In this document: positions 29,725 to 38,585 of the stretch, in pieces | How positions within the stretch are numbered: the first letter of the stretch is position 1 | Layout: every line of letters begins with the position of its first letter | Source: a virus | Reading direction: 5' to 3' (one strand) | DNA: 42,231 bases | Virus record (IMG/VR): IMGVR_UViG_3300012954_000020 | Coordinates: 1 to 42,231 of that record | Notes under the pieces: model-generated | Database searches by the model: none | What the model was told of the DNA's origin: nothing | Seen by the model: only the letters and a program-made list of their open reading frames with translations | Translations under genes and position numbers: made by a program

Positions 29725-31647
29725 TTAACCTGCAACCTCTTCAAAAGAGACGCCTGTTCGTGTTGCGATGAATTGTAAAGTGATAAAGTTAATGCTTCTA
29801 GCAGGTTTAATGAAAATCTCCGCTATAAACTCGTTTCTATCAATTACTTCACCTGTGTTGTTAGTTTCATCACAAACTACTAAAAAGTCTGTGATCCCTC
29901 GTCTACCTTGTACTTCTCTTAAAAAAGGCTCTACAATGTTTCTAAAGTTTGCTCTTGTAAACTCATCGTTAAACTCAAACAATTGAAATTTAGAAGCAGT
30001 TGAGATTGCCTTCTCTAAAACTATAAACAGTCTTCTTACATTGATTCTATCAAATGCTGAAGGAGCAGATAATCCAGTTTTGTCACCAAACAATACTGTA
30101 CCTTGACCTGGGAATGTAACCACTGGGTTAACTCTCGCTTTGTACAATTCGTCTCTTTGTGATTTACTTGGATTGTATGCTAACTTAACAGCGCCTCTGA
30201 TAACACCTCTGTTTAATCCTGCTGGAGAAAACCAGCTGTCTGCGATTAAATCTGTTCTAGCAGAAAGACCAGCCATATCACCATTTAATGGTACAAATCT
30301 GTATACGTCATTGTATCTGTCGTATTGATATTTGTAACCACTATCTAACACTACGTAAGATGAAGAACGAATACCGCTCATAAATGCTTTAACGTTTTGT
30401 GTTTGTGTGATTGAAGAAGCTATATTAACTACATCTGCTCTCTCTGGAGATACGAATGCGATAGCGTCTTTTCTGTTCTCTGCTAATGTTATTAGGTCGT
30501 CAATGTGAGTAGCGTTGCAAGCTCCACCAATGATTAGACCAACATCAACTGTTTCTGCGTCTGCAAATTTTTCGTAAGCAGTTTTTATTTCGCCAACTGT
30601 TGCTGTTGAACCATTAGCTCCATTTATTAATGAATCAGTTTTTGGTGTATCAACTGCTGTGAAAGTTGTTCCTGCAGCTGCTGAACCATGGTTTGATCCT
30701 GAAGCATGATGATCCATCCAATAGATGTAATTTGACTTGTTGTAAATTACGTCTCTTACATAGTTTGAATCACCTTGTGGTGTTTTTGCGTCTGAAGCTT
30801 TTGATACTCTATCGTAAACTTCAATTACTTCTCCTGTTTTACCTGTGATACTACCGTCTTCGTCTACTACGACAACGTGCATTTCATCATTTACACCTGA
30901 TTTAGTAGCAGCGTAAGGAGATGTTCCTGGTGCTCCTGAAACAAATTCATGGAACTCCCAAAATCTTCTTACGTTTGCACCGTTAGCAGGTACTTGATGT
31001 AAACCACCTTGTAGTGTATCCGCTCTAACGAAAGTAATATCATTAGTAGCTACGTTTGTTATTTTATATTTTCTACCATCATAATCTGTTCCAGCGGAAC
31101 TCGTTGAAAACTCAACGATATCGCCAACTGCAAAACCAGTTCCTGATGTTAACGTCACTGTCGTATGACCAACGGCCATAGCAGAATCGTTTACTGTTGT
31201 TTTTGCGTCCTCTTGGAAACCTGTTGCGCTGTGACAAGCAGAAACTTTAAGGCTGTTGCCCCAAACTCCTGCTGTTCTAGCTGCCCATTCTCCGACAGAA
31301 CCTTGACCAGCATTGTAATTATCCTGGTAGTCTTGTGTATTTTTGATAGCAATTGCTGAACCTGAAACGGCTGCGTTTGCTAAACCAGTATTTTGTACTC
31401 GTACTACTCTTAATGCGTTAGAATATTGTAAGAAGTTTGCAGCTGAAAAAAACGCTTCAAAATTACTTGAATCGGGTTTTCCAAAAACACTTACTAACTC
31501 TTGTTCACTAGAGATTGATGTAATCTCATCTAAAGGACCTTTACGGAATTCTCCAGCAAAAGCGCCTATTGAAGTTGATACAGCAGGAATGATTCTAGTT
31601 AAGTCTCTTTCCTGTACAAGAACACCTGGTGATACTTGAAATGCCAT
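29725..31647 (-). CDS. 18: tail sheath protein gp18
   Basis: This 640-residue protein has the sheath start FQVSPGVLVQERDLTRIIPAVSTS in part and the conserved C-terminal block VRRLFIVLEKAISTASKF with FNDEFTRANFRNIVEPFLREVQGRRG. It forms the contractile sheath. A variable Gly/Ser/Thr-rich insertion lies in the middle (about 130-360). An AGAGGAGAA site precedes the ATG, and a TATAAATA box lies 93 bases upstream. Confidence 0.96.
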   Translation of the reverse strand: MAFQVSPGVLVQERDLTRIIPAVSTSIGAFAGEFRKGPLDEITSISSEQELVSVFGKPDSSNFEAFFSAANFLQYSNALRVVRVQNTGLANAAVSGSAIAIKNTQDYQDNYNAGQGSVGEWAARTAGVWGNSLKVSACHSATGFQEDAKTTVNDSAMAVGHTTVTLTSGTGFAVGDIVEFSTSSAGTDYDGRKYKITNVATNDITFVRADTLQGGLHQVPANGANVRRFWEFHEFVSGAPGTSPYAATKSGVNDEMHVVVVDEDGSITGKTGEVIEVYDRVSKASDAKTPQGDSNYVRDVIYNKSNYIYWMDHHASGSNHGSAAAGTTFTAVDTPKTDSLINGANGSTATVGEIKTAYEKFADAETVDVGLIIGGACNATHIDDLITLAENRKDAIAFVSPERADVVNIASSITQTQNVKAFMSGIRSSSYVVLDSGYKYQYDRYNDVYRFVPLNGDMAGLSARTDLIADSWFSPAGLNRGVIRGAVKLAYNPSKSQRDELYKARVNPVVTFPGQGTVLFGDKTGLSAPSAFDRINVRRLFIVLEKAISTASKFQLFEFNDEFTRANFRNIVEPFLREVQGRRGITDFLVVCDETNNTGEVIDRNEFIAEIFIKPARSINFITLQFIATRTGVSFEEVAG

Positions 31648-31740
31648 AGGTTATTCTCCTCTTTAATTAGCTAATTATTAATATATTATAATTCACAACT
31701 TTGTAAGTTTTCTTACATCCATATTTAAAGCCAGTACAGA

Positions 31741-31748
31741 TATTTATA
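31741..31748 (-). promoter_or_regulatory. T4-type late promoter of gp18
   Basis: Perfect TATAAATA on the minus strand in the 117-base gap after gp17. The resulting leader is about 90 bases and includes a 14-base perfect palindrome at 31664-31677. Confidence 0.75.
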
Positions 31749-31764
31749 ATAACCTAGAAATAGA

Positions 31765-33396
31765 CTATTGCCCTTTTCTAGAGACAGGAAACCATCTTGT
31801 ACCATATTCATCTACTGTTTCCTCGTCTTCAGGATCGGTCACACCATCGTCTACAAATCCGAACGGTGCCATATCCTGCTCTATTAAATTTCGTTGTTCC
31901 TCGTACATTTTTTGACGTGCATTTGTATTAGTCAACTCTTTAAAATAAGGTTGATTAGACAACCAACCAAATATAACTAAACACATCATTAAGTCATCAT
32001 TTGATCCGTCTTCAGCCTGCCAACTTTGGCCTCTTTTAGTAAACGTTGACATCTCCTGAATAATGTTAAAATCATTAACAACTATCTTATCTCCTTCTAC
32101 CAAAGTCTTTAGATTAGAACAACCAACTTTCTTAATTGCCTTTGTCATACGAACACCTATAGATGAACCACGACCACTATACATAGCGCCTAATATTTGA
32201 CCAGCACGGCCTTTTTGAGTAGTCATTAGTATATTAGGATATTCAATCTCAAACTGTAAAGCTTCTGCAACTTGTTGACCTATATCGTTTACCTCTGTTA
32301 ATATATGTGCCTCATTATAATTCTTACAAACTTTAGATATTATATTAGGAAATACAAAAGGTTTAATTTCATTACTTCTATATTTGGCTACAACTTTATA
32401 AGGCATTTTAGTGACATCAAATATTATAAAAGCAGAATAATCTTTATCTACACCACGTGATACATCAACTGAACAAACGTAAGTATTACCTTTGATTGCG
32501 TCTTCATATATGTCAACTCCTTGTGCCGATTTAATTGGCGTCATGTAAGGTGTTGATTTTATTTTAGCAGCTGATATTAAAGTATTTACAGAACCTAAAA
32601 ATTCACACTCAAACTCTTGTTGAAATTGTTCCTCACTTGTATTACGTATTGTTTGTTCTTTCCATTTTTCATCACGGCCTGGTACCTCACTCCAATGTAC
32701 TTCAATTGGATTGTAATCATTTTTTTTATTGATAGCATCCATCCAAATCTTATAGTACATATTCATACCATAAGGCGTAGATACAATAATCATTTTAGTT
32801 TTTGTACCAGCAGATATTGTAGGATAAACTGAACTAAAAAACATTTCGGCAATATTAGTAGGTACGAAAGCAAACTCATCAAGAAATATAATATTAAAAG
32901 AACCACCTCGGATAGCACTTGATGATGTAGCAGCCGCCACAATAGTTGACTTATTTTCTAATTCTATATTACCTTTGTTCCAATTTATTACACCTTGTTG
33001 TAACCATTTTGGTAAGTTTTCATATGCAAGTTGTAATCTACCTAATATATCTCTTGCTGTTGAGGATTTGTTTGCTAGAATAGCAATATTACTATTAGGA
33101 TTAAATAATGCAAAATGCAACAGATATGAAATTGTTGTTGTTGATTTACCTGATTGTCTTGGTAGTTTACAGATTGTAAATCTGTTATCGTGAATAGTCT
33201 CAACAATTCTCTTTTGAAAATCGTACATATTAAAAGGCACTAAACCCTCATCAAGAGATACAATACGGATATATTTTTCCATAAAGTATATTGGATCGCC
33301 AGCACACTTTTGATATTCTACTATTTGTTCTTGTGTGTATTCAACAGGAGTATTAACCTTTTTAAGGTTAGGATTCCCTAAATATGCTTCACTCAT
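31765..33396 (-). CDS. 17: large terminase subunit gp17
   Basis: At 543 residues the packaging motor has Walker A RQSGKSTT at 80-87, Walker B FNIIFLDEFAFV at about 168-178, and the C-terminal nuclease region with CSVDVSRGVDKDYSAF and a late NDDLMM motif. It cuts concatemers and pumps DNA through the portal. It follows gp16 by three bases. No inserted intron or intein is visible in the reading frame. Confidence 0.97.
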   Translation of the reverse strand: MSEAYLGNPNLKKVNTPVEYTQEQIVEYQKCAGDPIYFMEKYIRIVSLDEGLVPFNMYDFQKRIVETIHDNRFTICKLPRQSGKSTTTISYLLHFALFNPNSNIAILANKSSTARDILGRLQLAYENLPKWLQQGVINWNKGNIELENKSTIVAAATSSSAIRGGSFNIIFLDEFAFVPTNIAEMFFSSVYPTISAGTKTKMIIVSTPYGMNMYYKIWMDAINKKNDYNPIEVHWSEVPGRDEKWKEQTIRNTSEEQFQQEFECEFLGSVNTLISAAKIKSTPYMTPIKSAQGVDIYEDAIKGNTYVCSVDVSRGVDKDYSAFIIFDVTKMPYKVVAKYRSNEIKPFVFPNIISKVCKNYNEAHILTEVNDIGQQVAEALQFEIEYPNILMTTQKGRAGQILGAMYSGRGSSIGVRMTKAIKKVGCSNLKTLVEGDKIVVNDFNIIQEMSTFTKRGQSWQAEDGSNDDLMMCLVIFGWLSNQPYFKELTNTNARQKMYEEQRNLIEQDMAPFGFVDDGVTDPEDEETVDEYGTRWFPVSRKGQ

Positions 33397-33399
33397 TTT

Positions 33400-33867
33400 C
33401 TACTCCTTTTCGGGAGTAATATTTTTTTCAATTGTTTCATCTTCTTGTTTTCTGTTTAACATTTTCTGCAACTCGGCAGTTGATCCAACAAAAAGAGCAT
33501 TTTTTACGTTTGTATTTGCAGTCTTTGGTACCTGTTTTAAATCTTTTAATTTTTTTTGTAAATCTTGTAATTTATCTACAGTAGCACCAACCTGTCCAAT
33601 TAATTGACCGGCAACTTCATATGCTCTAGGGTGTTGGCCTTCTTTTGCAATTTCTAATATTCCTTCAATAGCTTCATTACCTTTATCTATTAGATTATAA
33701 TAACTATCTCTACTATAAGAGTAATCTTGATTAATATCTTTTTCTGTTTTTACTTCAACATCACCTTTTGGTCTTTCCACAGGTGGTTGAAACTCTTTGG
33801 CTTCTTCTACTTTTTCCGTAGACTCAATTCCTAAAATCTCATTTACTTTGTCTTCTAAATTTGCCAT
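33400..33867 (-). CDS. 16: small terminase subunit gp16
   Basis: The 155-residue, Glu/Lys-rich protein sits between gp15 and gp17 and contains a central helix pair (RAYEVAGQLIGQVGATVDKLQDLQKKLKDL) as in phage T4-like gp16. It recognises DNA and regulates gp17. There is no Shine-Dalgarno in the two-base gap after gp15, so translation is probably coupled. Confidence 0.88.
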   Translation of the reverse strand: MANLEDKVNEILGIESTEKVEEAKEFQPPVERPKGDVEVKTEKDINQDYSYSRDSYYNLIDKGNEAIEGILEIAKEGQHPRAYEVAGQLIGQVGATVDKLQDLQKKLKDLKQVPKTANTNVKNALFVGSTAELQKMLNRKQEDETIEKNITPEKE

Positions 33868-33869
33868 AA

Positions 33870-34817
33870 TTATTCATCACTACCTGTTGTTGTATTATAT
33901 TTTTTACCATCTGTAAAGTTTTGTACAGTTGTTGTAAATCCAAAATCATCTGTCACATCAGCTGTTGGTGGATTAGGTATAACAGTTATTCTTTCCTCTC
34001 TAGGAGTATTAACTGTATCTGTATCAGCATATAAATCTGATTGTACTTTTTTGATAACACCTTGATTAGTTGTAGGACCAAACAAGTATGTTTTCGCTGT
34101 AAAATTCATTGTATATATTACTGCTCTTCTATTTGTAAAAGCACCATCATAACTGTCCTCATAATTTATAGTATTTAAAATAATAGGCACGTCTCTTTTC
34201 ATTCCCATTTCAGGTAAAACATTAACTGTTACCGTATAGTCTGGTTGAAAGAAAGGTAATATTTGTTCTACTATTTGTAAACCATTTTCAGCAGTTGCTG
34301 TAAAACAATAAACATTTAAACTTATATTATATGGTACAGGCGTCCAATTAAAAGACGCTTTTTTAGAATCATCAAAAGTTGTTTGTGATGTTTCTAATAA
34401 TGGATATTCAGCATTACCTGTTGCTGTGTTTGCTTCTTCTAACATAATAAAACCACTATCATCTTCCATTGCTATTTGATCCATTAAAGCAACTCTTTGA
34501 TCTCTAGTTAGTGGTGTTTTTTCATGTTTAAATTTTTGCATTCTAGTTAATTTCCTAGATGGATCATAAGATAAACCTGATATCTCAAATCCCATTCTAG
34601 GTAAAGTGACTGCAAATGATCTGTCGTTTAATTCTGCTTGTTGATCTAAACGAACTAAAAACTTTTCTTTAGGTGCATATGCTAAAGGCACCTTTATTCT
34701 TTGTAATACGGCACCAGTATCCTTATTCTTACTTTCAATAACTATATTATTAAATAGTTGACCGAAAGCAATAATAATCTTTCTTAATCCTTCATTATAA
34801 AACGGTGTGCCGAACAT
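33870..34817 (-). CDS. 15: tail terminator/sheath stabiliser gp15
   Basis: The 315-residue protein begins MFGTPFYNEGLRKIIIAFGQLFNNI, close to the T4 gp15 start (MFGYFYNSSFRRYATLMGDLFSNI), and has IKVPLAYAPKEKFLVRL. It caps the tail and joins it to the neck. It is about 40 residues longer than T4 gp15 with a Thr/Asp-rich C-terminus. Confidence 0.93.
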   Translation of the reverse strand: MFGTPFYNEGLRKIIIAFGQLFNNIVIESKNKDTGAVLQRIKVPLAYAPKEKFLVRLDQQAELNDRSFAVTLPRMGFEISGLSYDPSRKLTRMQKFKHEKTPLTRDQRVALMDQIAMEDDSGFIMLEEANTATGNAEYPLLETSQTTFDDSKKASFNWTPVPYNISLNVYCFTATAENGLQIVEQILPFFQPDYTVTVNVLPEMGMKRDVPIILNTINYEDSYDGAFTNRRAVIYTMNFTAKTYLFGPTTNQGVIKKVQSDLYADTDTVNTPREERITVIPNPPTADVTDDFGFTTTVQNFTDGKKYNTTTGSDE

Positions 34818-34820
34818 TTA

Positions 34821-34997
34821 TTATTTTTCCTTTGTTTTATGAGTCTTGCCTGAATTTTTGCCTTTTTTAAAAACATAGTCCATTGTGCCGTGAGCACCAG
34901 AAACTACTTCTTTTTTTAAATTTTTAAACAACTCCATATTTTTTATTTTTTTGGCTTGTTTACTGGCATAAGACATTAATAATTTTACGTCTCTCAT
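34821..34997 (-). CDS. 58-residue basic protein between gp14 and gp15
   Basis: A small Lys-rich ORF starts at the ATG at 34997 (MRDVKLLMSYASKQAKKIKN) and ends at 34823. Its ATG overlaps the TGA of gp14 (ATGA), and its stop lies three bases before the gp15 start, so it fills the gap exactly. The C-terminal half holds SGAHGTMDYVFKKGKNSG. No family is recognised. The tight overlap suggests a real, co-translated gene. Confidence 0.7.
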   Translation of the reverse strand: MRDVKLLMSYASKQAKKIKNMELFKNLKKEVVSGAHGTMDYVFKKGKNSGKTHKTKEK

Positions 34998-35803
34998 ACT
35001 TCATCTACCTCCCCAAATGGATTTCTTTCTGTGAAATCTAACACGTCATCTGCTACAGTAGCTGTATCAAAGCCAGCTGCTGTATCTAAATCCAGATTTT
35101 GTGCATACGTTGATTGTGTTTGAACTGTAACCTTTGTACTATCATAACTTTCGTTAATCAAGAAGTTAGCATTTCCTGAAGATGTGTCGTCTTGTTCAAG
35201 TTGAATAGTACCTTTGCCATCTTCTAGATGTATTCTATCTACTAATAAGTTTGTAGAATAAGCTTCATCTTTGTCATCAATACCTTGAACGCCTGTGTCT
35301 AATCCTTCGTTTGAGTATTCCCAACGTGTAACCCTTAATTTATAAACTGGTAAATTTCCTAATTGAAAAAATGGCTCTTGATCTTCAACAAATTGAATTT
35401 CAAAAAAACTATTCATTAAAGGAAAATATAAAATATCTCCTTCGTTTGGTCTACCTTTTACATTTAATTCTGTTCTAACGTCTATCTTATTATGAAAACG
35501 TCTTTTAGATACCATCAATGTAGTATCTTCTCTAATTTCTAATCCAAACTTATTGATTAATTCTTGTTGACCAGCAAATCCTTCAGTAGTCTCAAAATAC
35601 ATTTCAATAGGAAAAGCATTTTTAAATTTACTATTAACATCTTCGCCTAATACTAAATCTCTATTTACAATATCTCTCGGCATATAGTAAATTAAATTAC
35701 CATATATTTTTAATCCTTCTATGATTAAATCTTCGTATAGATATTTTTCGGATGCATTTCCGATGCCATCTCCGTGCTGAAAGTATGGATTCATTACTAC
35801 CAT
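34994..35803 (-). CDS. 14: neck protein gp14
   Basis: This 269-residue protein contains YFQHGDGIGNASEKYLYEDLIIEG, MYFETTEGFAGQQELINKFGLEI and YKLRVTRWEYS, as in gp14 of marine T4-like phages. It forms part of the neck and head completion complex. A start three codons downstream (35794) is equally plausible. It is followed by an ATGA overlap with a small ORF. Confidence 0.88.
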   Translation of the reverse strand: MVVMNPYFQHGDGIGNASEKYLYEDLIIEGLKIYGNLIYYMPRDIVNRDLVLGEDVNSKFKNAFPIEMYFETTEGFAGQQELINKFGLEIREDTTLMVSKRRFHNKIDVRTELNVKGRPNEGDILYFPLMNSFFEIQFVEDQEPFFQLGNLPVYKLRVTRWEYSNEGLDTGVQGIDDKDEAYSTNLLVDRIHLEDGKGTIQLEQDDTSSGNANFLINESYDSTKVTVQTQSTYAQNLDLDTAAGFDTATVADDVLDFTERNPFGEVDEV

Positions 35804-35809
35804 AATTGT

Positions 35810-36622
35810 TTACCCTATTATGAAGTTATGAGGCTCTTCAAACGTTGTACGTATTTCTGTTTCTAATTTTTCACACTCTTGTAGTGATTCAGAATATATT
35901 TGGCCTCCGTTAAGAGTCACACCACCCACCATAGCAACGCCGTTGAATTTAGATAGGTTTGCTCCCCATTGTTTTTTAAATAGTGTTGTGACATATCTTT
36001 TTAACCATTGGTCATTATATACATCTGTAAATGTTTCTGGATCTAATTTTCTAAAACAATCTATTACTAAAAATTCACCTACTTGTAAATCTTCTTTCCA
36101 ATCCATATCAATGAATAATTTATTATCGTTTTGATTAAATCTTAATGGCTTTTCACCTACTAATATATGATCTAAAAAATCTAATTGTCTCATTACTATA
36201 TCATAATTAACTACCGATGTTGAAGAAAAATCATAGAGATCATTTAGTCTCATTTGATATCTTACATCAAATAAATTCAAACTTCCTTTACTTGAAAAAG
36301 GAAATATATTAGTGACAGATATAACTGATTCAGGAACTACTATGTAATTTTGATTTTCTTTCCATGTTGTAGTTACCGAGTTTTTAGTTTGTGACTCTGA
36401 TACGTCTCCGTTAGTCACAATTCTATCATAATCTGATTGTGTATATTGATATTTTAAATAACATCTTCTTATTGCATTCATGTGATATTGAGAATAATAT
36501 TGTAAAGCTTCATCAAGTCTATCCTCTAATTGATCATTGTCAACGTTAATTTCTATAACAGGTTGACCTAATGCTCTTAAAGCGTATTCTTTTAACTGTT
36601 CTCTTGTTGTTGGTGTTGCCAT
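35810..36622 (-). CDS. 13: neck/head completion protein gp13
   Basis: The 270-residue protein contains REQLKEYALRALGQPVIEINV, DRLDEALQYYSQYH, VNYDIVMRQLDFLDHIL and YVTTLFKKQWGANLSKF, matching T4-like gp13. It completes the filled head and binds the neck. GATAAATA ends exactly five bases before the ATG, and there is no Shine-Dalgarno at the usual distance. Confidence 0.92.
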   Translation of the reverse strand: MATPTTREQLKEYALRALGQPVIEINVDNDQLEDRLDEALQYYSQYHMNAIRRCYLKYQYTQSDYDRIVTNGDVSESQTKNSVTTTWKENQNYIVVPESVISVTNIFPFSSKGSLNLFDVRYQMRLNDLYDFSSTSVVNYDIVMRQLDFLDHILVGEKPLRFNQNDNKLFIDMDWKEDLQVGEFLVIDCFRKLDPETFTDVYNDQWLKRYVTTLFKKQWGANLSKFNGVAMVGGVTLNGGQIYSESLQECEKLETEIRTTFEEPHNFIIG

Positions 36623-36627
36623 GTTTA

Positions 36628-36635
36628 TATTTATC
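36628..36635 (-). promoter_or_regulatory. late box of gp13, leaderless
   Basis: GATAAATA on the minus strand ends five bases before the ATG at 36622, giving a start site on the ATG. It probably serves the gp13-gp17 cluster. Confidence 0.6.
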
Positions 36636-36641
36636 CCTTAA

Positions 36642-37484
36642 TTAACTTGTTGTTCCGTACATAGTTTTTAATACGTTACCACTTGAATCTTTAATTTGTA
36701 TATTTGTTGTGTTATTAACTGTACTTAAAGTTATGTCACCATCTACATCTAAACTTGTACCATTTATTAACATTAATTTATCGGACTTCCATCTTCCTGT
36801 AATAGCATTAGAGCCTGCTTTTTTATGTGTAAACTCTAGTATGCCATCTTCGCTACCATCACTTGCATCCGAAATTTTTGCTGTAATTTTAGCATATATT
36901 ATTTCTTGATCGGCGTCATTTTCACCTTTGAATTTTATTTGTCCTAGATAATCTGCGTCACCAGGACTTGAGCTGTTTCTTTTTAATGTTATAACAGGAC
37001 CAGCTGTACTTGAATCTTCTGTTGTTGTGATTAATAATGAATCACTTAAAGTTGTATTGGTTAAACTTGCAACGCCAGTAATTGATACTCCATTACTTGT
37101 TGTTTCTAGTTTTGCTGAATCTTGATAATGCAATGTCACGCCATAACTATCATTGGCGTATATATGTTTTAAACCAGAACTATTTGAAAGGTTAAAGTTT
37201 GTACTCTGCATATAAATTTGATTGCCTTGTACATCTTTAATAACACTACTTGATCCATCGTGGAGAATTTCAAAATCATTACCTGTTCCAAGTACTATAC
37301 TTTCATTGTCTGCAAGATCAGCTGCTCCTGCTGAACCAGTATAACCAATAGCACCTTGTGATCCTGTAAATCCACCTGTTAATGGTTGTAATTCCCACGC
37401 CTCACCATTCCATCGCCAAGTACGTGTACCTAAATTATACGTGTCATTTGTTGACGGACCAGTCGGAAAATTTATTGTTGGCAT
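36642..37484 (-). CDS. tail fibre-like structural protein A
   Basis: The 280-residue protein has three parts. The first 45 residues (INFPTGPSTNDTYNLGTR and WRWNGEAWELQPLTGGFTGS) are shared with the gene at 38586. A short Gly-rich link follows, then a fibre-type region (FEILHDGSSSVIKDVQGNQIY, LHYQDSAKLETTSNGVSITG) common in marine phage fibres. The end IQIKDSSGNVLKTMYGTTS matches the end of the 38586 product. It lacks the long collagen shaft. Confidence 0.75.
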   Translation of the reverse strand: MPTINFPTGPSTNDTYNLGTRTWRWNGEAWELQPLTGGFTGSQGAIGYTGSAGAADLADNESIVLGTGNDFEILHDGSSSVIKDVQGNQIYMQSTNFNLSNSSGLKHIYANDSYGVTLHYQDSAKLETTSNGVSITGVASLTNTTLSDSLLITTTEDSSTAGPVITLKRNSSSPGDADYLGQIKFKGENDADQEIIYAKITAKISDASDGSEDGILEFTHKKAGSNAITGRWKSDKLMLINGTSLDVDGDITLSTVNNTTNIQIKDSSGNVLKTMYGTTS

Positions 37485-37520
37485 ATTATAATTCTATCCT
37501 TTTAAGTTTCTCGTTCCACA

Positions 37521-37537
37521 TATTTATAATATTTATA
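37521..37537 (-). promoter_or_regulatory. two tandem T4-type late promoters
   Basis: Two perfect TATAAATA boxes on the minus strand at 37530-37537 and 37521-37528, about one base apart, upstream of the fibre gene ending at 36642. The leader has an AAAAGGAT site. The pair lies just below a strong terminator. Confidence 0.75.
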
Positions 37538-37564
37538 CTAACTTTAGGACAGCTATTTTCCAAT

Positions 37565-37600
37565 AAAAAACCCCCGGAGACGAATCGCCGGGGGTTAATC
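37565..37600 (-). terminator. intrinsic terminator after structural gene B
   Basis: On the minus strand AACCCCCGG and CCGGGGGTT form a 9-bp GC-rich stem across a 10-base loop, followed by U residues. It separates the gene at 37625 from the tandem late promoters. Confidence 0.88.
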
Positions 37601-37624
37601 TTTTTCTTTGATTACTATAGATTA

Positions 37625-38557
37625 TTAAGCTTTAACAATCTTAAGCGTGTGAGTAGCCGCTGTGGTTACTGAACCACTTGGAAACTCTTGCGCTCTGTAG
37701 TCATCACCGTTAACTTGTCTAGTTTGGTAATTAGATCCATCAAGTACAGTGTTAGCCATACCAGATCCTCTTGTAGTACCTGAACCATTAAAGTTATATC
37801 TAATAGTATATCCGTCTGTTGAAGCACTTGCAGTCGCTCTAATCCACTCTTGACACAAAGTATCAAAAGATGAACCAGTTTGTTGTAAGTGATTTGATCC
37901 GTCTATATTTAATAGATTGTCGTATGATGAAGTAGCACCATTTACTCTATGCAAATAGTAGCTAGTAATCGTAGTCGGGTTATCCAACGCATGATCACCG
38001 ATTGAACCTGAAGCATAAGCGCCAGTATTGGCTCTTGTGTCTACAAATATCGGTGTGCTTGAACCACTAACTTCAGTCGCACCTGATTCAGAGGCGTTAG
38101 ACGATACAAAATATGTACCACCTTGTTGTGTGCCTGTTGAACCACTTGTAAGTAAGTCAATAGCAGGATGTAAGAACGTGTCCTTAATATCTGCTAAAGG
38201 CATAGCATGGATTTCACCACCACTTGTGTAGTAAACTGGCCATGTTGTACCTGTGTCAGCTGTCGGTGTAACCGAAGCAACTGATTGACTAACTTTATCA
38301 TAGTTGACTGTTACCGTTTGAGGATCTTGTGTAGTACCTGATCCTGGAAAAGACGAAGCCGATGTTGAAACCGTACCTGCCTTTAACCTAGTATCAGTGA
38401 TTGTTCCTAAAGAACCACCTGATCCTACTACTGATAATGTCACTGACGGCGATTGCGAATATTGATAAACAATATTATCTACAACAGCGTCAACTTGAGC
38501 TGAAGTCATTTCAACTAGATTTCCCGAGCTATATACTAATGGGTTTCTTGTTGCCAT
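37625..38557 (-). CDS. putative virion structural protein B
   Basis: The 310-residue protein is rich in Ser, Thr and Gly and begins MATRNPLVYSSGNLVEMTSAQVDA, followed by repeated beta-rich segments (VTLSVVGSGGSLG, YYTSGGEIHAM). I recognise the style of marine T4-like phage virion proteins but no named family. It has an AGGAGAAAT site and is followed by a terminator. The C-terminus THTLKIVKA closes a strand-rich domain. Confidence 0.65.
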   Translation of the reverse strand: MATRNPLVYSSGNLVEMTSAQVDAVVDNIVYQYSQSPSVTLSVVGSGGSLGTITDTRLKAGTVSTSASSFPGSGTTQDPQTVTVNYDKVSQSVASVTPTADTGTTWPVYYTSGGEIHAMPLADIKDTFLHPAIDLLTSGSTGTQQGGTYFVSSNASESGATEVSGSSTPIFVDTRANTGAYASGSIGDHALDNPTTITSYYLHRVNGATSSYDNLLNIDGSNHLQQTGSSFDTLCQEWIRATASASTDGYTIRYNFNGSGTTRGSGMANTVLDGSNYQTRQVNGDDYRAQEFPSGSVTTAATHTLKIVKA

Positions 38558-38585
38558 AATTTATTTCTCCTTCTTACTCTACTTC

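Noticed and set aside
31664-31677. Perfect 14-base palindrome in the gp18 leader
   Set aside because: Nearly all A and T around a single GC pair; expected by chance in such AT-rich sequence.
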